A stretch of DNA of 20,528 nt from NCBI GenBank assembly GCA_039810005.1, contig JBDHWD010000046.1, positions 1 through 20,528 of the forward strand, written 5' to 3'. The notes under the pieces are model-generated. The model was not told the DNA's origin. It saw only the letters and a program-made list of their open reading frames with translations, and did not search any database. The stretch is from JAMLIA01 sp039810005. Its GTDB lineage: Bacteria > Chloroflexota > Chloroflexia > Thermomicrobiales > CFX8. The position numbers and the translations under genes are program-made. Below are positions 14,313-20,528 of this stretch, piece after piece; position 1 is the stretch's first letter; each line of letters opens with the position of its first letter.

Positions 14313-15245
14313 TCACGCGCCGAACTGGCGACTCATCCAGACGAAGAAGGTGGCCCAGCTGCGCCAGGGGCGCCAGCGCTCGGCGATTGCCCGGAGCTCG
14401 GGTTCTCTGACGCGTGCGCCGGTGGCGGCGGTGCCGATCAGGAGCTGCAGGCTGACGTCACCGGCCGGGATGACATCGGCGCGGCCCATCCCGCGCATCA
14501 GCACGTATTCCGCCGTCCAGCGTCCGACGCCGCGCAGGCGGATCAGCTCGTCGATCGCTTCGTCGTCGGGGAGCGACGCCAACTCGTGCAGATCGAGCCG
14601 ACCGGAGGCGATCTCCTCCGAGACGCCGATGACATAGGCGGTCTTCTGACGGCTGAACTGCTGGCCGAGGAGGACGGCGGGATCGAGCGCGGCGACGACC
14701 TCGGGTCGTGGCAGCAGCGGGTAGCGCACGTCATCGACAACGAGCTCGTGACCGCTCGTCTCGACCAGCCGATCCTTCAGCCGACGCGCGAAGCCTACGT
14801 TGATCTGTTGTCCGAGGATTGCCCAGACGAGCGACTCGTACAGATCGGCGACGACGATCGGGCGCATTCCTTCATAGGGCGTGACGATCGGCCGCAGGAT
14901 ATCGTCCGCCCATGCCAACGCCGCGAACTCAGCCGGGTCGGTGTCGAGCGCGAAGATGCGGCGCACCTCGCGCTCGGCGCGGTCAAGCAGGTCCGGCGAC
15001 ACATGCGGCCCGGCGATCTCCAGGATGAGCGCGTCGGGTGTTGTCGACGGCCCGACGGTGATCAGCAGATCGTGCCCATCGAGCATGAGCGCCCGCTGCC
15101 ATGTGCCGGCCACCAGATCGATGCGCTCCAGCGTCGAGGCTGTCCAGCTATTGACGTAGGTCAGGGCGAGCGGGAAATTGAGCACGCCGGTCGGTCGAAT
15201 CCCGCGAGCCAGCCGGCGCGTCGCCTGTCCCTCGCCCGTCGTCAT
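14313..15245 (-). CDS. alkA: DNA-3-methyladenine glycosylase II (AlkA/HhH-GPD family)
   Basis: This 310-aa base-excision repair glycosylase should remove alkylated bases such as 3-methyladenine. An N-terminal AlkA_N-like region (about 15-120) precedes the HhH-GPD core. The core has ESLVWAILGQQINV (137-150), the helix-hairpin-helix LRGVGRWTAEYVLMRG (237-252) and the catalytic Asp263 in AGDVSLQ. No iron-sulfur cysteine cluster is present, in line with AlkA. The ATG overlaps the TGA of the upstream ada gene in an ATGA arrangement (15242-15245), so the two are translationally coupled. Together they form an alkylation-repair (adaptive response) operon. Two strong hairpins lie just downstream. Confidence 0.92.
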   Translation of the reverse strand: MTTGEGQATRRLARGIRPTGVLNFPLALTYVNSWTASTLERIDLVAGTWQRALMLDGHDLLITVGPSTTPDALILEIAGPHVSPDLLDRAEREVRRIFALDTDPAEFAALAWADDILRPIVTPYEGMRPIVVADLYESLVWAILGQQINVGFARRLKDRLVETSGHELVVDDVRYPLLPRPEVVAALDPAVLLGQQFSRQKTAYVIGVSEEIASGRLDLHELASLPDDEAIDELIRLRGVGRWTAEYVLMRGMGRADVIPAGDVSLQLLIGTAATGARVREPELRAIAERWRPWRSWATFFVWMSRQFGA

Positions 15246-16330
15246 GAATCGGCAGCCGCCATCGCGCTGTCGCGTTCGGCCGCCAGCAGCGCCTGCTTGC
15301 GCTCGACGCCCCAGCGGTAACCGGAGAGCGTGCCGTCGCTACGGACAACGCGGTGGCACGGCACGGTGATCGCCGTCGGATTCTTCGCGCAGGCCTGGGC
15401 GACCGCGCGGACTGCCTTCGGCTCGCCAATCATGTCAGCGACCTCCGCGTATGAGCGCGTCGCGCCGAGCGGGATTGTCCGCAGCGCTTCCCAAACGCGC
15501 CGCTGGAAGGCGGTGCCGACGACATCAACCGGCAGGTCGAGCGACTCTCGCTGACCGGAGACGTGCTCAAGCACACGGGCCATCCAGTCGCCAATGCGAT
15601 CATCGTCCCGTTCGATCTCAGCGGCGGGATACTCGCGATGCAATGCAGCTTCGAGGCTGGCGTCATCATCGCCAAGATAGATCGCCGAGACGCCGCGCTC
15701 GGTCGCGCCGACCAGCAGCCGGCCCAGCGGGCAATCGCGGATGCTCCACTGGATCTGCATCCCCCGCCCTCCCCGTTGATACGTACCAGGCGTCATGCCG
15801 AGTTGGCCAGGCGCGCGCTCGTAGACGCGGCTGCTTGAACCGTAGCCGGCATCGTAGAGGGCGGACGTGACATCGTCGCGCTCACGCAGTTGCGACTTGA
15901 GCGTCTCCAGCCGGCGCGCATCGGCCCAGGCGCGCGGCGACACGCCGGCAACGCGAGTGAAGGTGCGCTGCAGATGGTGCGGGCTCAGCCCGACTGCCTC
16001 CCCGAGCTCGGAGAGCGTCACGGTGCGATCGAGGTTCGCGGTCAGATAGGCGCAAGCCTGCTCGACGATTGTTGCGGCTGGGGCACGTTCGTCGCGCGGC
16101 TTACAGCGCAGGCAGGCACGGAACCCGGCCGCCTCGGCCTCGTCGGGCCCGTCGAAGAAGGTGACGTTGCGCCGGAATGGACGACGCGATGGACAGGTCG
16201 GGCGGCAGTAGATGCCGGTCGTCTTGACGGCGACGATGAACGTGCCGTCGAACAGTGGATCGCGATCCACCAGCGCCTGCCAGCGGGTTTCTTCGTTGAT
16301 GACGATCGGAGCGGTCGTTGTCTGAGTCAT
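15242..16330 (-). CDS. ada: Bifunctional Ada: alkyl-DNA repair methyltransferase and AraC-type transcriptional activator
   Basis: This 362-aa protein has the complete Ada architecture. The N-terminal zinc domain has Cys42, Cys46, Cys73 and Cys76 (GIYCRPTC and ACLRC) and takes a methyl group from phosphotriesters to switch on activation. An AraC-type HTH follows (about 84-185, with LGEAVGLSPHHLQRTF). The C-terminal O6-alkylguanine-DNA methyltransferase domain (about 190-350) has the acceptor Cys325 in PCHRV. Two in-frame ATGs exist (16336 and 16330); GGAGG (complement of 16339-16343) is 8 nt from 16330 but only 2 nt from 16336, so 16330 is chosen. The downstream alkA gene overlaps by 4 bp. A possible Ada-box-like sequence lies upstream. 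The MFS gene on the same strand ends 76 bp before this start. Confidence 0.95.
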   Translation of the reverse strand: MTQTTTAPIVINEETRWQALVDRDPLFDGTFIVAVKTTGIYCRPTCPSRRPFRRNVTFFDGPDEAEAAGFRACLRCKPRDERAPAATIVEQACAYLTANLDRTVTLSELGEAVGLSPHHLQRTFTRVAGVSPRAWADARRLETLKSQLRERDDVTSALYDAGYGSSSRVYERAPGQLGMTPGTYQRGGRGMQIQWSIRDCPLGRLLVGATERGVSAIYLGDDDASLEAALHREYPAAEIERDDDRIGDWMARVLEHVSGQRESLDLPVDVVGTAFQRRVWEALRTIPLGATRSYAEVADMIGEPKAVRAVAQACAKNPTAITVPCHRVVRSDGTLSGYRWGVERKQALLAAERDSAMAAADS

Positions 16331-16338
16331 CTTCATTA

Positions 16339-16343
16339 CCTCC
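16339..16343 (-). promoter_or_regulatory. Ribosome binding site deciding the ada start
   Basis: The complement reads GGAGG. It leaves 8 nt to ATG 16330 and only 2 nt to ATG 16336. Confidence 0.65.
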
Positions 16344-16386
16344 GATCGTATCGTAGATCGACGGTTCTGTCGCCGCTATCCGAAGG

Positions 16387-16400
16387 TTGCGCTCAGAGTT
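16387..16400 (-). promoter_or_regulatory. Ada-box-like sequence upstream of ada
   Basis: The complement reads AACTCTGAGCGCAA, resembling the E. coli Ada box (AAT followed by AAAGCGCAA). It lies about 57 bp before the ada start in the short gap after the MFS gene. The match is partial, and Ada sites in this phylum are not something I can recall with certainty. Confidence 0.3.
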
Positions 16401-16406
16401 GAGCCG

Positions 16407-17639
16407 CTATTGCGTCGCCGGCAACGGCTCCGGCGACAGCGATTCGACCGGCATGGCCGCCATGTTCAGCTCGGCATTGCGCACCAGCCCGATGGCGGCA
16501 ACGGTTATGACAACCAGAATGCCTCCGGCGACGGCAAACGGCAGCAGTTGTGAGTGCTGATACAGCGCCGTGCCGAGGAAGGCGCTGACCGCTGCACCGG
16601 CTGTGCCGATTGTCGCGTAGGTACCCTGAATGCGCCCCTGGATGCGTGGGTCGGCGACCGAGGCGAGATAGGCGTCCAGCGCCGGAACGGTGATCGTCGC
16701 GACCGCGCCTTCGATCAGCCCGATGACGAGCACCAGCGGCACGATGTGGATCAGGCCGTAACTCATGATGAGCGCCGCCAGGACCATGTTGCCAATCAGG
16801 AGCTTCTTCCAGCGTAAGCCACGGTCGGCCATGCGCCCGCCGATTGGCGTGAATAGCAAGAAGGCGACGGAATAGGTCGCGAACGACAGGCCGATCTGCA
16901 TGTCAGATGCGCCGATGTCGTCCATGTATATCGACCAGACGCCGGCGAACATCCCTTCAAGGACCCGCGCGCCGAAGCCGAGCACGAACGCGCCGATCAA
17001 TGCGCTGGTGAAAATCGCTGAGGCGGGTATCTTCGCGTTCGTATGGTCGATTGGCTTCCGGCCGCCGATGCCGCGCAGCCAGCCGATGGCGAAGACTGCG
17101 ATAACCAGGTTCAGGGTGCCAGCGACGACGAACAGCGGACTGCGACCCAGCGGCCCCGCCAGGAATCCACCGACCGGCGGACCCAGCAGCATGCCCCCGC
17201 TGAAGGCGGCAAACATCCAGGCATAGGACTGTCCGCGCCGATGGAGCGGCGTGACATCAGCAATCAGGGCGCGCAGTGCCGGCATGATCATCGCCAGGCT
17301 GATGCCCTGCAGCACGCGCAACGCGATGAACGTCACCGCCGAATCGGCGAAGACGAAGCCAAATGAGGCCAGCGCCTCGACCGCGAATCCGGCAGCGATA
17401 GGCGGCGTGCGGCCAATGCGGTCCGATAGCGACCCGAACGGCAGTTGCAGGATCGTCTGGGCCACCAGATAGCTGGAAGCCATGACGCCGATTGCGCTCA
17501 GCGACACACCACGTTCGCGGGCGACGAGCGTGAGGAACGGAATGGTCAGCCCGAACGCGCCGCCAGCGAGGCCGGCCAGGATGAGAATCACGCGCATTGC
17601 CGGGTCCCGCATCATCGACGGCATTGGTATTCTGGACAT
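16407..17639 (-). CDS. Major facilitator superfamily transporter (drug-efflux-like)
   Basis: This 410-aa inner-membrane protein has about 12 hydrophobic segments in two six-helix halves and a cytoplasmic middle loop around residue 195-205 (GGRKPIDHTNAK). Motif A appears as GSLSDRIGRTPP (about 73-84) after the second segment, with the degenerate second copy GGRMADRGLRWKK in the C half. The helix-5 region GPPVGGFLAGPLG resembles motif C of proton-driven antiporters, suggesting efflux. The substrate is not predictable. The Shine-Dalgarno before ATG 17639 is weak (GAAAG), so an internal Met is possible. It lies upstream of ada-alkA on the same strand with a 76-bp gap and may be partly co-transcribed. 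Confidence 0.9.
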   Translation of the reverse strand: MSRIPMPSMMRDPAMRVILILAGLAGGAFGLTIPFLTLVARERGVSLSAIGVMASSYLVAQTILQLPFGSLSDRIGRTPPIAAGFAVEALASFGFVFADSAVTFIALRVLQGISLAMIMPALRALIADVTPLHRRGQSYAWMFAAFSGGMLLGPPVGGFLAGPLGRSPLFVVAGTLNLVIAVFAIGWLRGIGGRKPIDHTNAKIPASAIFTSALIGAFVLGFGARVLEGMFAGVWSIYMDDIGASDMQIGLSFATYSVAFLLFTPIGGRMADRGLRWKKLLIGNMVLAALIMSYGLIHIVPLVLVIGLIEGAVATITVPALDAYLASVADPRIQGRIQGTYATIGTAGAAVSAFLGTALYQHSQLLPFAVAGGILVVITVAAIGLVRNAELNMAAMPVESLSPEPLPATQ

Positions 17640-17713
17640 ACTGGATCATCTTTCTCGTGCGCAGTTGCCGTCGTCCATCGACTGTCTGCGGTGTCGTTGA
17701 TCTTCGTCGCGAG

Positions 17714-17742
17714 TCGACACGCTCGCCGAACCGAACTATTAT
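17714..17742 (+). promoter_or_regulatory. Sigma70-like promoter for the serine hydrolase gene
   Basis: TCGACA (17714-17719) and TATTAT (17737-17742) are separated by exactly 17 bp, each differing from the consensus at one position. Transcription would begin near 17749, giving a leader of about 55 nt before ATG 17805. Confidence 0.6.
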
Positions 17743-17804
17743 GCTCGCGCCAAATGACGGTTCGATGACCCCGTCAAGTCGATTCTGAAGGAGGAGTCAG
17801 GCGT

Positions 17805-18659
17805 ATGGAAGAGCTCGTACAACGACTGAACGCGATCTGCGACGATCAGCCGTACTGGACCGGCTGGTATCTCAAGGATCTGCGCACCGGCGCAGCGGCC
17901 AATCGCAACGGCGACACGGTCGTGCCGTCGGCCAGCACGCGCAAGATCGCGATCCTGATGACGGCGCTGAAGCAGGTGAACGAGGGCACGCTCAGCCTCG
18001 ATCAGCCGCTGGAGCTGACGACCAAGTACCAGTACACGAACTCCGGCGTCTATCAGCATCTGACCGCGCCGACGAAGATCCCGTTCCGCGATGCGCTCGT
18101 GCTGATGATCATCGTTTCCGATAACGTCTGCACCGGAACGGTCGCTGACACTGTTGGGCTGGATAACATCAACGCGCTGTGTCAGTCGATCGGCATGGTC
18201 GGCACGACGCACCGCCACTCGATCCCGGACGGCATCGCCCGCGATCATGCGGTCGATGCGACGAACGCGACGACGGCGAACGATGTTGGCCTGATCCTCG
18301 ATCTCATTCTGCAGGGCACGACCGACGCCGATGCCGCAGCAAAGCTGGGCTGCACGCCGGAGCTCTGCCAGCTGGCGATGGACATCATGAGCTGGCAGAA
18401 GTTGCGCCAGCGCCTGCCGGCCAAGCTGCCGCAGGGCACCAAGGTCGCGCACAAGACCGGCACCGGCGCGCGGAACAACAACGACGCCGGCATCATCTTC
18501 GACCCGAACGGCAGTCCGGCCTACATCCTGACTGTCTACACCGACGAGCTGCCAGTCAACATGCCCGAACGCCACAACTCCGGCTTCGGCAACGCCAGCG
18601 AGCAGATCGCCGAAATGAGCCGCGCCTGCTGGGATGCGCTTGTCGAGCCGCAGGGGTAG
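17805..18659 (+). CDS. Class A beta-lactamase-fold serine hydrolase without signal peptide
   Basis: This 284-aa protein belongs to the beta-lactamase2/penicillin-binding-like serine hydrolases. The three fold motifs are present: SxxK as STRK (Ser44, Lys47), SDN (105-107) and KTG (217-219), followed by the NNNDAGI segment. The omega-loop ExxLN motif of true class A enzymes, which carries the deacylating Glu, is absent; the corresponding stretch reads SIPDGIARDH. There is no N-terminal signal or membrane anchor, so the protein should be cytoplasmic unless exported unconventionally. It is therefore unlikely to be an efficient periplasmic beta-lactamase; peptidase, esterase or amidase activity is more plausible. 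AAGGAGGAG at 17788-17796 precedes the ATG by 8 nt. The gene ends inside a repeat element that separates it from the convergent alpha-glucosidase gene. Confidence 0.88.
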   Translation: MEELVQRLNAICDDQPYWTGWYLKDLRTGAAANRNGDTVVPSASTRKIAILMTALKQVNEGTLSLDQPLELTTKYQYTNSGVYQHLTAPTKIPFRDALVLMIIVSDNVCTGTVADTVGLDNINALCQSIGMVGTTHRHSIPDGIARDHAVDATNATTANDVGLILDLILQGTTDADAAAKLGCTPELCQLAMDIMSWQKLRQRLPAKLPQGTKVAHKTGTGARNNNDAGIIFDPNGSPAYILTVYTDELPVNMPERHNSGFGNASEQIAEMSRACWDALVEPQG

Positions 18660-18864
18660 ACCTCACCCCCCCCGCCCCCTCTCCTCCGAGGAGAGGGGGT
18701 GTCATCACCATGGCGAGTTGGCTGCCGTTCCTCGCTCCTCTCCCCTCGAAGGGGAGAGGCTGGGAGAGGGGTTTGTCGGCTGCCAACTCCTTCAATCCGG
18801 CACCCACACCCCGTCGCACTGGACACCCCCTCTCCTCGGAGGAGAGGGGGCAGGGGGTGAGGTC
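18659..18864. repeat. Composite inverted-repeat element filling the convergent spacer
   Basis: The outer arms 18659-18703 and 18822-18864 are inverted copies of about 43-45 bp, starting GACCTCACCCCC and differing only in the length of a C-run and one base next to it. Each arm holds a near-perfect 25-bp palindrome (18675-18699 and 18826-18850, 12-bp arms CCCCCTCTCCTC around one base). Between them is a third hairpin (18737-18759, CCTCTCCCC/GGGGAGAGG with a TCGAA loop) and an additional GGGAGAGGGG copy. It has no coding capacity of its own. It may serve as a bidirectional terminator for both flanking genes. Confidence 0.8.
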
Positions 18865-20494
18865 ACCCCAGCCGTACCACCAACCCCTCATGCCCACGCA
18901 ACTCCACGCCGCCCGCGCCGACGCGTCCTTCGCGATCCATGCTGGTCGATAGCGCGATCTCGGCGTCGTGGAGGTCGGGCAGATGGAGTGTCACGGGCTG
19001 GTCGATGAAGCTGAGCAGGATGAGGTAGCGATCATCGCCGGCTGAGCGGCGATAAGCGTAGACGCCTTCCGGGACGTCGTCGGCAGGATGGTAGGCGCCA
19101 GACTTCAGGGCCGCGCTGGAGCGGCGGAGCTGAAGCAACGCTCGTGTCAGGTTCAGCATTGAGTGCGGGTCGGCGCTCTGGGCGGCGACGTTGGTTGTGG
19201 CGTGGTCTGGCGCGAGCGGGAGCCACGGCTCGACGCCGTCCGCGCAGAACCCGCCGGTCGTCGAGTCGTCCCAGGCCATCGGGGCGCGTGCCGGATCGCG
19301 GCTGAATTGCGCGTCGCCCATGCGGATGCCCCACGGATCCTGCATGCGCTCGGCCGGCACGATCGCGTCGCGCATGCCGAGCTCGTCGCCGTAGTAGAGC
19401 GTTGGCGTGCCGCGCAGTGTCAGGAGCAGCATCATCGCTGTTCGTGCCTGCGCCGCGCCGATACGCGAGACGATCCGCGGCTCGTCGTGGTTGCCGATGA
19501 CGTAGTTCGGCCAGCCACCGAGCGGAATCGCCGCCTCAATCGCATCGACCAGCGCGCGGACAGCGGTCGCGTTCCAGGGCGTATTCAGCAGGCCGAAGTT
19601 GAAGGGCAGCTGAAGCTCGTCGAGGGCGTCGCCGTAGTAGCGCGCCCAGCGCTGCAGGTCGAAGATGTGCAGCTCCCCGATCGCCACGCGCGGGCTGATT
19701 GCTTCGTATTCGTCCAGGACCGCGCGCATCGCCCGAATCGGCTCGTGGTTGTCGTCGAGATCAAACTCATAGATATGCTGCTGGCTGTCGAATGCCTCGC
19801 CGTGCGTGCGGTGGGTCGCCAGCGTACCCTCGTGGGGCGGATTGTCGCGCAGCTCGAGATCCTTCATCAGGTTGTGCAACGCGTCGATCCGGAAGCCATC
19901 GACGCCGCGCTCCAGCCAGAATCGCAGGACATCCAGCATGGCGTCCTGCACCTCCGGATTGCGCCAGTTCAGGTCGGGCTGCTCGGTCAGGAAGATGTGC
20001 AGATAGTACTGGCCGGTCGTCTCGTCCCACGTCCAGGTCGAGCCGCCGAACGGCCCGATCCAGTTCGTTGGTGGCGAACCGTCTGGGCGCGCATCAGCCC
20101 AGATGAACCAGTCGCGCTTGGGGTTCGTGCGCGACGACCGCGACTCGACGAACCAGGGATGCTGATCGGAGCAGTGGTTCGGCACGTAGTCGATGATGAT
20201 CTGCATGCCGCGTGCGTGCGCCGCGCTGACCAGCTCATCGAAGGTGGCGAGATCGCCGAAGAGTGGGTCGACGTCGGTATAGTCCGCCACGTCGTAGCCG
20301 AAATCGGCCATCGGCGAAGGGTAAAACGGCGAGAGCCAGATCGCGTCGATGCCGAGCGTCTCATGCAGATAGTCGAGACGCTGAATGACGCCACGCAGAT
20401 CGCCGACACCATCCCCGTTGCTGTCCTGAAAGCTGCGTGGGTAGACCTGATAGACCACCCCCGTCTGCCACCAGTGTGGCTCGCCATGTCCCAT
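18863..20494 (-). CDS. GH13 family alpha-glucosidase / alpha-amylase-like glycoside hydrolase
   Basis: This 543-aa (beta/alpha)8 barrel enzyme has no signal peptide, so it is likely a cytoplasmic alpha-glucosidase acting on imported malto- or isomalto-oligosaccharides, trehalose or sucrose. It opens WWQTGVVYQVYPRSF and carries a DSNGDGVGD calcium-loop motif (24-32). The four GH13 regions are all readable: region I DYVPNH (102-107), region II GFRIDALHN with nucleophile Asp204, region III IGELHIF with acid/base Glu274, and region IV NHDEPR with Asp337. A C-terminal beta domain (about 450-543) follows. ATG 20494 is chosen because GAAAGGG (complement of 20504-20510) lies 9 nt upstream; the frame stays open to the window edge, so an earlier start cannot be excluded. 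The TGA stop coincides with the edge of the inverted-repeat element. Confidence 0.92.
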   Translation of the reverse strand: MGHGEPHWWQTGVVYQVYPRSFQDSNGDGVGDLRGVIQRLDYLHETLGIDAIWLSPFYPSPMADFGYDVADYTDVDPLFGDLATFDELVSAAHARGMQIIIDYVPNHCSDQHPWFVESRSSRTNPKRDWFIWADARPDGSPPTNWIGPFGGSTWTWDETTGQYYLHIFLTEQPDLNWRNPEVQDAMLDVLRFWLERGVDGFRIDALHNLMKDLELRDNPPHEGTLATHRTHGEAFDSQQHIYEFDLDDNHEPIRAMRAVLDEYEAISPRVAIGELHIFDLQRWARYYGDALDELQLPFNFGLLNTPWNATAVRALVDAIEAAIPLGGWPNYVIGNHDEPRIVSRIGAAQARTAMMLLLTLRGTPTLYYGDELGMRDAIVPAERMQDPWGIRMGDAQFSRDPARAPMAWDDSTTGGFCADGVEPWLPLAPDHATTNVAAQSADPHSMLNLTRALLQLRRSSAALKSGAYHPADDVPEGVYAYRRSAGDDRYLILLSFIDQPVTLHLPDLHDAEIALSTSMDREGRVGAGGVELRGHEGLVVRLG

Positions 20495-20503
20495 CCACTT
20501 GTA

Positions 20504-20510
20504 CCCTTTC
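20504..20510 (-). promoter_or_regulatory. Ribosome binding site supporting the alpha-glucosidase start
   Basis: The complement reads GAAAGGG, 9 nt before ATG 20494. The TTG at 20521 in the same frame has no visible site within the window. Confidence 0.5.
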
Positions 20511-20528
20511 GCGCTCGCCAATTGACAA

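Noticed and set aside
14178..15320. Open frame of about 380 codons on + opposite the glycosylase
   Set aside because: It is antisense to the HhH-GPD gene, runs through two hairpins, and has no recognisable domain.
18659..18864. CRISPR-like array from the repeated CCCTCTCC strings
   Set aside because: The copies are inverted and palindromic with unequal spacing, not direct repeats with uniform spacers, and no cas gene is near.
20495..20521. TTG 20521 as the alpha-glucosidase start
   Set aside because: ATG 20494 has a GAAAGGG site at good spacing and begins the family-like sequence, although an upstream start beyond the window cannot be excluded.

Overview
The window is GC-rich bacterial chromosome with compact gene spacing and frequent GTG starts. 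The style suggests a free-living, aerobic Chloroflexota member, possibly of the Thermomicrobia/Sphaerobacter type. Grounds for this are the proline/threonine-linker lipoprotein, exported SH3b-NlpC/P60 and S51 proteins, a Lon-like protease of the AAA_32 type, and interspersed CCCTCTCC-type and TGTCAT-type palindromic repeats. This assignment is an inference from sequence style; no rRNA, tRNA or marker gene is present to fix it. I saw no CRISPR array, insertion-sequence transposase or phage gene.

Layout, 1-7200. The 3' part of a Baeyer-Villiger-type flavin monooxygenase (1-972) is followed by an ABC-2 exporter pair (ATPase 1183-2163, permease 2181-2972) and an ACMSD-like amidohydrolase (3016-3996), all on +. 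On the - strand come an SDR oxidoreductase (4025-4777) and a small YozE-like protein (4902-5120). A PaiB-type FMN-binding protein (5420-6058, +) is followed by a 331-bp spacer filled with palindromic repeats, then a nitrilase-superfamily hydrolase (6390-7199, -). These are mostly small-molecule catabolism and housekeeping genes with no single evident pathway.

Layout, 7320-14300. A large Lon-like AAA/protease (7320-9812, -) is divergent from a block of three exported proteins on +. These are a lipoprotein with a PT-rich linker and a four-cysteine domain (10030-10575), a secreted cyanophycinase-like S51 protein that appears to be an internal duplication with a catalytically dead second half (10674-12563), and a secreted three-SH3b NlpC/P60 peptidoglycan hydrolase (12869-14164). 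A strong hairpin separates the last two genes, so they are probably separate transcripts. This exported block is the most unusual part of the window. Two strong stem-loops (14191-14294) separate it from the convergent repair genes.

Layout, 14313-20528. A methylation-damage repair operon, full-length ada followed by an alkA-type glycosylase with a 4-bp ATGA overlap, lies downstream of an MFS exporter, all on -. A cytoplasmic class-A beta-lactamase-fold serine hydrolase (17805-18659, +) has a good sigma70-like promoter but lacks the ExxLN motif. It converges on a GH13 alpha-glucosidase (18863-20494, -). The roughly 205 bp between their stop codons is almost exactly one composite inverted-repeat element.
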